DNA of 64,000 nt from Bacteroidales bacterium UBA4360 (GTDB taxonomy: Bacteria; Bacteroidota; Bacteroidia; Bacteroidales; UBA932), in NCBI GenBank assembly GCA_002393945.1, contig DGSO01000023.1:1-64000 (forward strand), written 5' to 3'. A model generated the notes under the pieces. It saw only the letters and a program-made list of their open reading frames with translations, was not told the origin of the DNA and ran no database searches. Shown piece after piece: positions 24,298-32,189 of the stretch. Position 1 is the first letter of the stretch. Every line of letters begins with the position of its first letter. The position numbers and the translations under genes were made by a program.

Positions 24298-27114
24298 ATG
24301 GATGCTTTTTTATTACAGACGGCAAGGCACTACTTCAACCTGCCCGATTTGGAGAAAACCTGCTTCATTTTCCCCAACCGCCGCTCCATGGTGTTCTTCA
24401 CAAAATACCTCGGAGACCTGGTCAAGGGGGGAAGGCCTCTCCTGTGCCCTCCCATGTTCACTGTGAACGACTTTTTCGCCAGCCTTTACAGCGGAAGGAC
24501 ATCGGACCGTCTCAGGCTCCTTACCGTCCTGTACGGAGAGTATTCCCGCCTGAATCCCAAGGCGGAGCCCCTGGACGATTTCATCTTCTGGGGAGACGTC
24601 CTCCTTGCCGATTTTGACGATGTGGACAAATACCTCGCAGACCCCGACTCCCTCTTCACCAACATTTCAGACCTGAAGGACATCCAGGACTGCTTCGAGT
24701 ACCTTACCGAAATCCAGAAAAAGGCAATCCAGAGCTTCCTGAGCCATTTCCGCGATGCTCAGGACCACAACCCGGAAACCGTAAAAGGCGGCTTCCTGAG
24801 GCTCTGGAATCTCCTGCTCCCCCTTTACAAATCATTCAATGCCGAGCTCTCAAAAAAGGGCATGGCATACGAGGGCATGGTCTACAGGTCGCTCGCCCGG
24901 CGCCTCAAAGACGGAGAACCGGTGGCCGATATCCTTGCGGAGTCTTTCCCGGATACGCAGAAATACGTTTTCATCGGCCTGAATGCCCTGAATGAATGCG
25001 AGAAGGTGCTTATGCGGAAGATGCGGGACGCCGGGAAGGCGGAATTCGTCTGGGACTATGTAACGCCAATGATTCGCAACGCCGCCAACAAGTCCTCATT
25101 CTTCATGCAGAAGAACGTGGAGGAGTTTCCGCAGGCGTTCACCATCCTTGCAGGCGGCACGCCGGAGATAACGGCGATAAGCGTCCCGTCGGCGGTGGGA
25201 CAGGTGAAAATAGCGCACATACTGCTGCAGGAGATGGATGGAGACCCCGTGGAAAGCGCCTTCGTGCTTCCGGACGAGACACTGCTCCTGCCCCTTCTGA
25301 ACTCAATTCCAACGGATGTGGACAGCATCAACGTCACCATGGGCTACCCCATGAAGGGCAGCGCGGTATATACGCTGGTCCAGGCCCTGGGAAGACTTCA
25401 GCTCAGGGCAAGGCAGCGCGACGACGGCTGGTACTTCTACCACAGGGACATACGGGAAGTCTTCTCTGCCAGCCTCTTCACGGCCATGCTTTCGGCCGAA
25501 GAGAGAGAAACCGTAGAGAGAATCAAGGCCGACGCCAAGTACTACGTCCCCGTGGCCGATTTCGGCACCGGAAGCATCCTCAAGGCCGTTTTCACCCCGG
25601 TCCTCAAGGATGTGAAAACGCCATCGGCAGAAAGCTGCCTGAGCCTGTGCCGATATCTCTCCTCCATAATCGGCACAGCGGGGAGGGCCGTCTCCGGGAA
25701 AGGGGAAATGCTGCTGGAACTGGACTTTGCAAAGAGGCTCCACACGCAGCTGAACATACTTGAAAGCATCCCGCTGGAACTGCTGCCGTCCACCTGGCTG
25801 AGGGTGCTGGACAGCATCCTGCAGGGCATCTCCGTTCCTTTCAAGGGAGAGCCGCTCAAAGGACTCCAGATTATGGGCCCGTTGGAAACCCGAGCCCTGG
25901 ATTTCAAGAATATAGTGATACTGAGCGCAAACGAGGGCATGTTCCCAAGAAGGAGCGTCAGTACATCGTTCGTTCCGCCGGAACTCAGGAAAGCCTTCGG
26001 CCTTCCCACTTACGAATTCCAGGACGCCGTATGGGCCTATTATTTCTACCGCATGCTGCAGAGGGCATCCAAGGTATGGCTGGTATATGACAGCCGCACG
26101 GAGGGCCTCCACTCAGGCGAGGAAAGCCGATATATAAAACAGCTGGAGTATCACTTCAATGTGCCCGTAAAGCGCCTCGTCGCAAGCGCTCCCCTTCAGC
26201 CCCTCACCCCCCAGGCCGACATTCCCAAGACCGAAGAAGACGCGGAGACCGTGCGGAAAGGGGCCCTGTCGGCATCGGCCCTGAAGAACTACCTCTACTG
26301 CCCCGCGAAGTTCTACTACAGCTTCGTGAAGAAGCTCAAGACCGCCGACGAAGTGGCCGAATCCCTGGATGAATCCATGATCGGCCGGGTGTTCCACAGC
26401 GTCATGCAGCGCCTCTACTCCGGAAGAACCGTCTTCTCCCGGGCCGATATCGAAAAGATGCGTAACGACGACGTCCTCATCCATGCGCTTGTCCGTGAAG
26501 AGGTCATGAAGGAGATGCGCTCCTTCGAAGTGAGCGGCCGTAACCTGGTTACGGCGGAAATCCTGTGCGACTACGTCAAGGCCACCCTTGCCCATGACAT
26601 ATCGCTCATCGGGGAGAAGGGCGCGTTCAAGATAATCGGCCTTGAACAGTTCCGGGAGACCGTTTTTGACGGATACAGGCTCATCGGCTTCCTGGACCGC
26701 ATCGACAGCTACCGCCCTGGAGAAGTGCGCATCCTGGACTACAAGACCGGCCGCGTGGAGGACGACGACATCCTCATCACGGACGACAACGCCGCCGCCG
26801 TAGCCGAAAAACTCTTCGGAACCTCCAACAAGGGCCGCCCCGGCATCGCCCTGCAGCTCTACATCTACGGCCTCCTCGCCGCGGCCGACCCCGCCCTCTC
26901 CGGAAACACCATCGTGAATTCCATCTACAGCACCGGCCGCCTGTACACGGAACCGCTCAAGGACATGCCCGTGAGCCCTGTCTTCACATCCATCGCCTCC
27001 GAAAAGCTCCGCGCCATGCTTGCCGAAATCACCGACACCTCCATCCCCTGGACCCGCACCCCCGAAACCGACACCTGCTCCTGGTGCGACTTCAAGGACC
27101 TTTGCGGGAGATAA
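24298..27114 (+). CDS. AddB-like PD-(D/E)XK exonuclease
   Basis: A 938-residue protein. The N-terminal half is helicase-like without the Walker A motif, as in AddB. The C-terminal nuclease domain has GFLDRIDSYRPGEVRILDYKTGR (motif Asp and Lys) and is framed by four cysteines, one in YLYCPAKFYY and three in TCSWCDFKDLC, a spacing that binds a 4Fe-4S cluster in AddB. It should process double-strand breaks with an AddA helicase encoded elsewhere. The frame runs upstream to 23995 through the rubrerythrin gene; the ATG at 24298, starting MDAFLLQTARHYFNL, is the true start. Confidence 0.88.
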   Translation: MDAFLLQTARHYFNLPDLEKTCFIFPNRRSMVFFTKYLGDLVKGGRPLLCPPMFTVNDFFASLYSGRTSDRLRLLTVLYGEYSRLNPKAEPLDDFIFWGDVLLADFDDVDKYLADPDSLFTNISDLKDIQDCFEYLTEIQKKAIQSFLSHFRDAQDHNPETVKGGFLRLWNLLLPLYKSFNAELSKKGMAYEGMVYRSLARRLKDGEPVADILAESFPDTQKYVFIGLNALNECEKVLMRKMRDAGKAEFVWDYVTPMIRNAANKSSFFMQKNVEEFPQAFTILAGGTPEITAISVPSAVGQVKIAHILLQEMDGDPVESAFVLPDETLLLPLLNSIPTDVDSINVTMGYPMKGSAVYTLVQALGRLQLRARQRDDGWYFYHRDIREVFSASLFTAMLSAEERETVERIKADAKYYVPVADFGTGSILKAVFTPVLKDVKTPSAESCLSLCRYLSSIIGTAGRAVSGKGEMLLELDFAKRLHTQLNILESIPLELLPSTWLRVLDSILQGISVPFKGEPLKGLQIMGPLETRALDFKNIVILSANEGMFPRRSVSTSFVPPELRKAFGLPTYEFQDAVWAYYFYRMLQRASKVWLVYDSRTEGLHSGEESRYIKQLEYHFNVPVKRLVASAPLQPLTPQADIPKTEEDAETVRKGALSASALKNYLYCPAKFYYSFVKKLKTADEVAESLDESMIGRVFHSVMQRLYSGRTVFSRADIEKMRNDDVLIHALVREEVMKEMRSFEVSGRNLVTAEILCDYVKATLAHDISLIGEKGAFKIIGLEQFRETVFDGYRLIGFLDRIDSYRPGEVRILDYKTGRVEDDDILITDDNAAAVAEKLFGTSNKGRPGIALQLYIYGLLAAADPALSGNTIVNSIYSTGRLYTEPLKDMPVSPVFTSIASEKLRAMLAEITDTSIPWTRTPETDTCSWCDFKDLCGR

Positions 27115-27117
27115 TTA

Positions 27118-27148
27118 TTTGCTGTTTCAATTATTATTAGTATCTTTG
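27118..27148 (+). promoter_or_regulatory. Strong promoter of the L25 gene
   Basis: TTTG at 27118-27121, a 19-base spacer and TATCTTTG at 27141-27148. It begins four bases after the AddB stop codon and gives a leader of about 85 bases. Confidence 0.75.
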
Positions 27149-27150
27149 CG

Positions 27151-27207
27151 GGCTTAAAAAAGCCGAAGCAGGCTTTTTGGTGCAATGGGGTGCGTGAAAA
27201 ATCGCAC
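27151..27207 (+). promoter_or_regulatory. Structured leader of the L25 gene, possible attenuator
   Basis: Three hairpins lie between promoter and start codon. GGCTT/AAGCC (27151-27164) competes with AAAAAGCC/GGCTTTTT (27157-27164 with 27171-27178), which looks like an intrinsic terminator; a third, GTGCG/CGCAC, is at 27190-27207. The first two share bases and cannot form together, as in an antiterminator/terminator pair. It could instead simply be the terminator of the AddB transcript. Confidence 0.45.
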
Positions 27208-27238
27208 TGAGTAACACATTTTAAACATTTTAAGTACA

Positions 27239-27823
27239 ATGAAGCACTTTACGCTTAAAGGCGAAATCCGCCAGAAGGGCAACAAAGCCGTTATCAAGGC
27301 TTTCCGCCGTCAGGGCCTGGTTCCTTGCAACCTCTATGGCCAGGGCATCGACAACATCCTCTTCACCGTTGTTGAGAAAGAACTCAAGGGTCTCACCCAC
27401 ACTCCCGCATCCTACATCGTAGACCTCGTCCTCGGTGACAAGACCTACACTGCAGTTGCTCACGAGTATCAGTGGCATCCGGTAGAGGACACCTGCCTCC
27501 ACGTGGATTTCCTCGCAGTCAGCGAAGACAAGCCCATCGCCATCAATGTTCCTCTTAAGCTCACCGGTCACCCGGTTGGCGCACAGGCTGGTGGTAAGTT
27601 CACCCAGAGCGCACGTTCACTCAAGGTTTCAGGTCTCATGAAGAACCTCCCCGACGAGCTCGAACTCGATGTAACTCCTCTGGAGCTTGACAAGAGAATG
27701 GTTGCCGGCGACGTCAAGGTCGAAGGTCTCCAGATCCTCTCTGACAAGAACACCATCATCTGCTCTGTCAAGACTACCCGTGCAATGCAGCAGGCCGCTC
27801 AGGAGGCTGCAAAGAACGCCTAG
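27239..27823 (+). CDS. rplY: 50S ribosomal protein L25 (general stress protein Ctc type)
   Basis: A 194-residue long-form L25: the N-terminal 5S rRNA-binding domain (KGEIRQKGNKAVIKAFRRQGLVPCNLYG) plus the C-terminal Ctc beta domain (INVPLKLTGHPVGAQAGGKF, LELDVTPLEL). It binds 5S rRNA in the large subunit. The codon use is that of a highly expressed gene. It has its own promoter and a folded leader, and pth follows after six bases. Confidence 0.93.
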   Translation: MKHFTLKGEIRQKGNKAVIKAFRRQGLVPCNLYGQGIDNILFTVVEKELKGLTHTPASYIVDLVLGDKTYTAVAHEYQWHPVEDTCLHVDFLAVSEDKPIAINVPLKLTGHPVGAQAGGKFTQSARSLKVSGLMKNLPDELELDVTPLELDKRMVAGDVKVEGLQILSDKNTIICSVKTTRAMQQAAQEAAKNA

Positions 27824-27829
27824 TGAGTG

Positions 27830-28441
27830 ATGGACTACCTGGTTGTAGGTCTGGGAAACATAGGGGCTGAATACGCTTCCACCAGGCACAACATGGGATT
27901 TATGATATTGGATGCCTGGGCTCAGGCATCCAATATCCTTTTCAGGACAGAACGCTACGGTGACTTGGCGCAGACGTCCTTCAAGGGGAGGCATTTCACC
28001 CTCCTCAAGCCTTCCACATACATGAACCTCAGCGGCAACGCCGTTCGCTACTGGCTGCAGAAGCTTGGCTACTCCCCTGAGAACCTCATTGTAATCTCCG
28101 ACGACCTGAATCTCCCCTTCGGCACCATTCGCATGAGGACGGGCGGTTCCTCAGGCGGCCACAACGGTCTCGAGAACATCACAGAGACACTGGGGACAGA
28201 CCAGTGGATCAGGATAAGGGTTGGTATCGGCAATGAATTCAAGACGGGCGGTCAGATAGATTTTGTCCTGGGTTCTCTTTCCGAGGAGCAGAAAAAGGAA
28301 GTTTCCGAGCTTGCTCCCAAGATTATTCAGGGAATCAAAGACATCTCTACCATTGGTCCGGCAAGGGCAATGAATACCTTGAATACCAGGAAAAAACCGG
28401 CCGAAGAAAAGGAAAAACACACGGAAACGCCTGAATTCTAA
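27830..28441 (+). CDS. pth: Peptidyl-tRNA hydrolase
   Basis: A 203-residue Pth enzyme. The catalytic His is in EYASTRHNMGF; Asn in PSTYMNLSGNAV, Asp in VISDDLNLPFG and the GGHNGLENI loop complete the site. It frees tRNA from abandoned peptidyl-tRNA. The ATG at 27830 is preferred to the GTG three bases earlier. The C-terminus has a charged tail (RKKPAEEKEKH). It is co-transcribed with L25, a common pairing. Confidence 0.93.
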   Translation: MDYLVVGLGNIGAEYASTRHNMGFMILDAWAQASNILFRTERYGDLAQTSFKGRHFTLLKPSTYMNLSGNAVRYWLQKLGYSPENLIVISDDLNLPFGTIRMRTGGSSGGHNGLENITETLGTDQWIRIRVGIGNEFKTGGQIDFVLGSLSEEQKKEVSELAPKIIQGIKDISTIGPARAMNTLNTRKKPAEEKEKHTETPEF

Positions 28442-28458
28442 CTTTTTCATAATTTTTT

Positions 28459-28489
28459 TTTGAATTCAAGGTTTTTTTGTCTAAATTAG
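28459..28489 (+). promoter_or_regulatory. Promoter of the histone-like gene
   Basis: TTTG at 28459-28462, a 19-base spacer and TAAATTAG at 28482-28489 (one mismatch to TAnnTTTG). It sits in a T-rich stretch and is followed by a leader of about 45 bases. Confidence 0.55.
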
Positions 28490-28538
28490 CCTGCAGAAAC
28501 ATGGTAGTACATTTTAAAACCAATAAAACCAACCAATT

Positions 28539-28712
28539 ATGAAAGAGCTTGTCGCAAAAATCAACGCAGAAGCTGCAGAATTCGCAAAGAATGCAGAGGC
28601 ACAGGTAGTAAAGGGTAACAAGGCCGCCGGCGCACGCGCCCGCAAGGCTGCTCTCGAACTCATGAAGGACCTCAAGGAATTCCGCAAGGTTTCTGTTGAA
28701 GCTGCAAAGTAA
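28539..28712 (+). CDS. Histone H1-like protein Hc1 family (57 residues)
   Basis: A short gene that starts MKELVAKINAEAAEFAKNAE and carries the family core GNKAAGARARKAALELMK before ending in FRKVSVEAAK. Bacteroidota encode many near-identical Lys/Ala-rich proteins of 55-65 residues in the Hc1 (PF07432) family, related to the chlamydial histone H1 homologue and thought to bind DNA. It is a monocistronic unit with its own promoter and a very strong terminator, as expected for an abundant protein. Too short for many gene finders. Confidence 0.88.
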   Translation: MKELVAKINAEAAEFAKNAEAQVVKGNKAAGARARKAALELMKDLKEFRKVSVEAAK

Positions 28713-28738
28713 ACTGAACTTTACAACTTTTTAGAATT

Positions 28739-28780
28739 TTGTTGCAGAAAATTCATTTTTTCTGCAACAAATTCTTTTTT
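28739..28780 (+). terminator. Strong intrinsic terminator of the histone-like gene
   Basis: A 13-base-pair perfect stem (28739-28751 with 28758-28770, core TTGTTGCAG) followed by ATTC and six T residues. Confidence 0.9.
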
Positions 28781-29029
28781 GTTGCATCTATATAGTAGGT
28801 TTAGGTTTTAGTACACGTCAAGAAAGCGGTCCAAGGAGTTCTTCCAATGGCCGCTTTCCTGTTAATACAGGGGCTCTGCCCCCTCACACACCCCCGCCGC
28901 TCCGCTTTCAATACGGGGGAATAGGATTCCCCCGAACCCCCTGCGGCCTTAAACCCTTTCCGTATTTCCCGCTGCGCGGCAAATACCCGGGCCGGCCGGG
29001 ACGCCTGATGGCGTCTTTACCCATAAGCG
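28781..29029. other. Gene-free stretch made of short GC-rich hairpins
   Basis: No gene is seen here. The DNA is a chain of small inverted repeats: AAAGCGG/CCGCTTT (28823-28857), GGGGC/GCCCC (28870-28882), the perfect GGGGGAAT/ATTCCCCC (28915-28933) and a CCGG-rich palindrome near 28987-29000. It runs straight into a copy of the 122-base repeat. Its composition is more GC-rich than the flanking genes. Confidence 0.6.
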
Positions 29030-29151
29030 GATACATTCAAACCACCACTTTGGGCTCTGTGAGGGCGTTTTTGGTGGTTTGGCGCTGTTTAAACATAGGC
29101 AAACCACCGTTTTCGGCCTCTGGTGAGCAAAAACGGTGGTTTGAATGTATC
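29030..29151. repeat. 122-base four-armed palindromic repeat, copy 1
   Basis: Ends are 17-base perfect inverted repeats starting GATACATTCAAACCACC. Inside, the 9-mer CAAACCACC occurs four times in alternating orientation (starts near 29038, reverse at 29073, 29100, reverse at 29134), with GTTTAAAC at the centre. It can form two side-by-side hairpins or one cruciform. It ends 14 bases beyond the stop codon of the leftward peptidase gene. No target duplication is visible. Confidence 0.9.
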
Positions 29152-29165
29152 GGCCTGCGCTGAAT

Positions 29166-31175
29166 CTACAGCGTACCGTATTTCTTGCCGTAGAGGAGCA
29201 TCTGGCCAAGGTAGTCGTCGGTGTAGACGGGTTCGTAGTCGATGACTGCACCTTCGGCAGAGAGGACCGGACGGATTTCCGGATTGACAAAGCCGCCATA
29301 GGGCTTGAGGCCCAGCGATTCATAACGGGCCTTGACCTCCTTGTGGAGTTCGGGGTCGATGTTCACGGCGTAGGTCTCGATGAGAGCCTTTCCGGCCTCG
29401 TAGTCGCCTTCGGACTTGATGCGCTGGATTTCGGCAAGGAGTTCTGCGAAGAGGGCGCGGAGCTTCACGTAGTCATTGACTACGAAGTATGTCTTTCCGT
29501 CCTTCACCTTCTTTACGATAACCTTGTCCTTCGCACCTTTCTCATAGCACCATTCGGCGATGAGCTTGCGGTTCTGCATGTGGGCCTCCGTGTTGGGACG
29601 GCCAAGCTCCACGCGAGTGAACTGCACCATGAGGCCGTTGCGGATGTAGCCTGCATATTCGGCCTTGTAGGCCTCAGGATCGGGCATGATGCCAAGCTCG
29701 ACCATCTTGGGATCGGCAGTGTAGTAGAGGCCGAAGAGGTCTGCGCGCGCTTCTTCCAGGGCCGATGCGTACTCGCCCATGGCGGTGGTGCTCACTCCGG
29801 GAAGGAGCTGGCCCGATGCATGGCCGAGGCATTCGTGCAGGTCGGTGTGGATTTCATCGGCAATCGTGCCCCACTTCTTTGCGAGCTCGATTTCCTTCTT
29901 GCTGTAGGCGAATTCCTGCAGGGTGCTTGACGGAAGCTCCTGGGCTGCAAGGTCGTAGGTGTGGGTGATGTTGGCGATGGTCACGCTCTTGGAGCCGTGC
30001 TCCTTGCGGATCCAGTCTGCATTGGGCAGATTGATGCCGATGGGCGTGGAAGGATAGCTGTCGCCGGCAAGGCAGACGGCATTGATGACCTTTGCCGATA
30101 CGCCCTTGACCTTTTCCTTGCGGAAACGGGGGTCTACCGGGGAGTTGTCCTCGAACCACTGGGCATTGGCGGAAAGGATTTCAGTGCGGCGGGAAGCCTC
30201 GAAGTCCTTGATGTTCACATAGCCTTCCCATGAAGCCTTGCGGCCCAGAGGGTCATTGTAGTCCTCGATGAAGCCGTTGATGAAGTCTACCGTTCCAAGG
30301 GTATCCTTTACCCATTCGATGTTGAACTTGTCCCAAAGGCGCAGGTCTCCGGTCTTATAATAATCGATGAGGATGCCGATTGCACGCTTCTGGATATCGT
30401 TTTCTGCAACTTCGGCCGCCTTGGACAGCTCCTCACATATCTTCTCCAGTGCGGGAGAATAGATACCGCCTATCTTCCAGGGAAGTTCTACCACATTGCC
30501 CTTTGCATCCTTCACAACCTTTGTGTTGAGGCCGTAAGAAATGGGTTCGGGATCCTTGGGGTCTGCGATGGAGGCATAGTATTTCTCCACCTCTTCACGG
30601 GTGACACCTTCATAGAAGTTCACGGCAGACTGCTTCACTATGTCTCCGGAAGTTTCCGTAGAACGGCGCTGAGGATATATGGAAGGATTGTAGATGATTT
30701 CAAGGAGTTCGGGATCGTTCACTCCGGCAGCCTCCATGAGGGATGCGAAATACTCCCTTGAGCAGCCGGGAAGGATCTTGTCCTCGGCATAATGATGGTG
30801 CATGCCGTTGGAGAAGAAGACTCTCTTGGCATAGGTGAGGAAGGCATCGTATTCGGCATTCCCCTCCTCTGCATCCACGTTCTCGAGGATAGCCTCAAGG
30901 ACATGCCTCAGACGAAGGTTTTCCTTGCAGTTCTGGTCCCAGAGGATGTCGCGGCCGTACTTGGCGGCTTCTGCAAGGTGGTATGCATACTCCTTCTGCT
31001 GGAAAGAGAGGTTCTCCCAGCCGGGAATTCGGTAACGCATGACCTTGAGGTCTGCGAAGGAATCGATAGTATATTTGAAGGCGTTTTCAGACGCTTCCTT
31101 CTTGGGCGCATCGCAGGCAGAGGCTAAGCCTGCCGCTACACCCATACAGGCGATAACTTTCATAAAAGTATTCAT
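29166..31175 (-). CDS. M49-family dipeptidyl peptidase III lipoprotein
   Basis: A 669-residue zinc peptidase. The metal site is HECLGH at residues 447-452 with the downstream Glu in EEARADLFG, the arrangement of dipeptidyl peptidase III. Length and spacing match the Bacteroides thetaiotaomicron enzyme (about 675 residues), which removes dipeptides from peptide N-termini. A lipoprotein signal (lipobox Ser-Ala-Cys, Cys21) places it in the envelope. The frame extends to 31385 through lspA, but the ATG at 31175 has the signal peptide and follows the lspA stop by 4 bases. Confidence 0.92.
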   Translation of the reverse strand: MNTFMKVIACMGVAAGLASACDAPKKEASENAFKYTIDSFADLKVMRYRIPGWENLSFQQKEYAYHLAEAAKYGRDILWDQNCKENLRLRHVLEAILENVDAEEGNAEYDAFLTYAKRVFFSNGMHHHYAEDKILPGCSREYFASLMEAAGVNDPELLEIIYNPSIYPQRRSTETSGDIVKQSAVNFYEGVTREEVEKYYASIADPKDPEPISYGLNTKVVKDAKGNVVELPWKIGGIYSPALEKICEELSKAAEVAENDIQKRAIGILIDYYKTGDLRLWDKFNIEWVKDTLGTVDFINGFIEDYNDPLGRKASWEGYVNIKDFEASRRTEILSANAQWFEDNSPVDPRFRKEKVKGVSAKVINAVCLAGDSYPSTPIGINLPNADWIRKEHGSKSVTIANITHTYDLAAQELPSSTLQEFAYSKKEIELAKKWGTIADEIHTDLHECLGHASGQLLPGVSTTAMGEYASALEEARADLFGLYYTADPKMVELGIMPDPEAYKAEYAGYIRNGLMVQFTRVELGRPNTEAHMQNRKLIAEWCYEKGAKDKVIVKKVKDGKTYFVVNDYVKLRALFAELLAEIQRIKSEGDYEAGKALIETYAVNIDPELHKEVKARYESLGLKPYGGFVNPEIRPVLSAEGAVIDYEPVYTDDYLGQMLLYGKKYGTL

Positions 31176-31179
31176 AAGT

Positions 31180-31776
31180 CTATTCTTTGGAGAAAAACTT
31201 CCAGTGGAAAAGAATAAGATAAATGGCACCGACGGTGACACAGCTGTCGGCAAAATTGAATACCGGCTCAAAGAAGACATGCCCCCCAAGCCACGGGACC
31301 CAGTCCGGCCACACCCAGAGCGGGAAGTAGAACATGTCCACCACCCTGCCCTGCATGAACGGGGCATACGAACCAAGCGTCGCAACCACCCCGGGGGCCG
31401 ATTCCGTAAAGACGAGCCCGTAGAAAAGGCAGTCGACGATATTGCCGAATGCTCCTGCAGTTATAAGAGTAAGGCCAACGAGGACCCCTGCAGGCACATT
31501 CTTGCGCTTTGCGAGCCTGGATATCCACCAGCACAGTACACAGAAGAGTATAATCCTGAAAGCGGTGAGAAGGTACTTGCCGGCCACTCCGCCGAATGAC
31601 ATGCCGAAGGCCATGCCCTTGTTCTCCACGAACACCAGCTGGAACCAGTTTCCAAGTACGGGGATGCTCTCCCCTATCTGCATATTTGTCTTGACCAGGA
31701 CCTTTATGACCTGGTCAATGACAACGAGGATAACCCCCAGGATTATGAGGTTACGGCCTTTCGAGGAGGACTTCAT
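31180..31776 (-). CDS. lspA: Lipoprotein signal peptidase (signal peptidase II)
   Basis: A 198-residue inner-membrane aspartyl protease with four hydrophobic segments. The catalytic Asp residues are in GNIVDCLFYG and NFADSCV; the VFVENKGMAFGM motif is also typical. It cuts the signal peptide of prolipoproteins before the lipid-modified Cys, so it serves the many lipoproteins in this window. Start ATG overlaps the dksA-like TAA by one base. The ileS-dksA-lspA order is usual in Bacteroidota. Confidence 0.95.
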   Translation of the reverse strand: MKSSSKGRNLIILGVILVVIDQVIKVLVKTNMQIGESIPVLGNWFQLVFVENKGMAFGMSFGGVAGKYLLTAFRIILFCVLCWWISRLAKRKNVPAGVLVGLTLITAGAFGNIVDCLFYGLVFTESAPGVVATLGSYAPFMQGRVVDMFYFPLWVWPDWVPWLGGHVFFEPVFNFADSCVTVGAIYLILFHWKFFSKE

Positions 31777-32177
31777 TATTTCCTCCCGGTCTTTTCCAGG
31801 ATGGCCTTGCCTTCAACCGTGGTGGTTGCATGGGGTACAAGGCGAAGACGCTCCTTGGGGATGAGCTTTCCTGTGACGCGGCAGATGCCGTAGGTCTTGT
31901 TCTCAATGCGCACAAGGGCGGCCTCGAGGTTCTGGATGAACTTGTACTGCCTCTGGGCAAGTGCGCCGGCTTCCTCTTTGGAAAGTTGGAAGGCTCCGTC
32001 ATCCTCTACGGTCTTGAACGTAGGGGCCGTGTCCAGAATGTCATTTCCGCCTGCATGTGTTACGACTTCCCTCAGGGTAGCGTACTCCGCACGGGCTTTT
32101 TCAAGCATCTCGTTAATGATGGTGCGGAATTCCGCAAGCTCTTCATCTGAATAACGTGTTCTGTTGTTCTCTTCCAT
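31776..32177 (-). CDS. TraR/DksA-family protein lacking most zinc-finger cysteines
   Basis: A 133-residue protein with the DksA layout: a charged coiled coil, then the C-terminal YGICRVTGKLIPKERLRLVPHA motif. In E. coli DksA four Cys hold zinc; here only the first Cys remains (the others are Val-Thr, and Thr-Val-Glu). This form is common in Bacteroidota as far as I recall. DksA binds the RNA polymerase secondary channel and acts with ppGpp; the same role is inferred. It lies between ileS and lspA. Confidence 0.85.
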   Translation of the reverse strand: MEENNRTRYSDEELAEFRTIINEMLEKARAEYATLREVVTHAGGNDILDTAPTFKTVEDDGAFQLSKEEAGALAQRQYKFIQNLEAALVRIENKTYGICRVTGKLIPKERLRLVPHATTTVEGKAILEKTGRK

Positions 32178-32189
32178 AACAAAAAAGAT

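Noticed and set aside
29030..29151. Four repeats of CAAACCACC as a mini CRISPR array
   Set aside because: The units are 9 bases, alternate in orientation and have no uniform spacers; no cas genes are present.
29020..29160. Target-site duplication flanking the 122-base repeats
   Set aside because: The 5-9 bases on either side of each of the three copies do not match one another, so transposon-style insertion is not shown.
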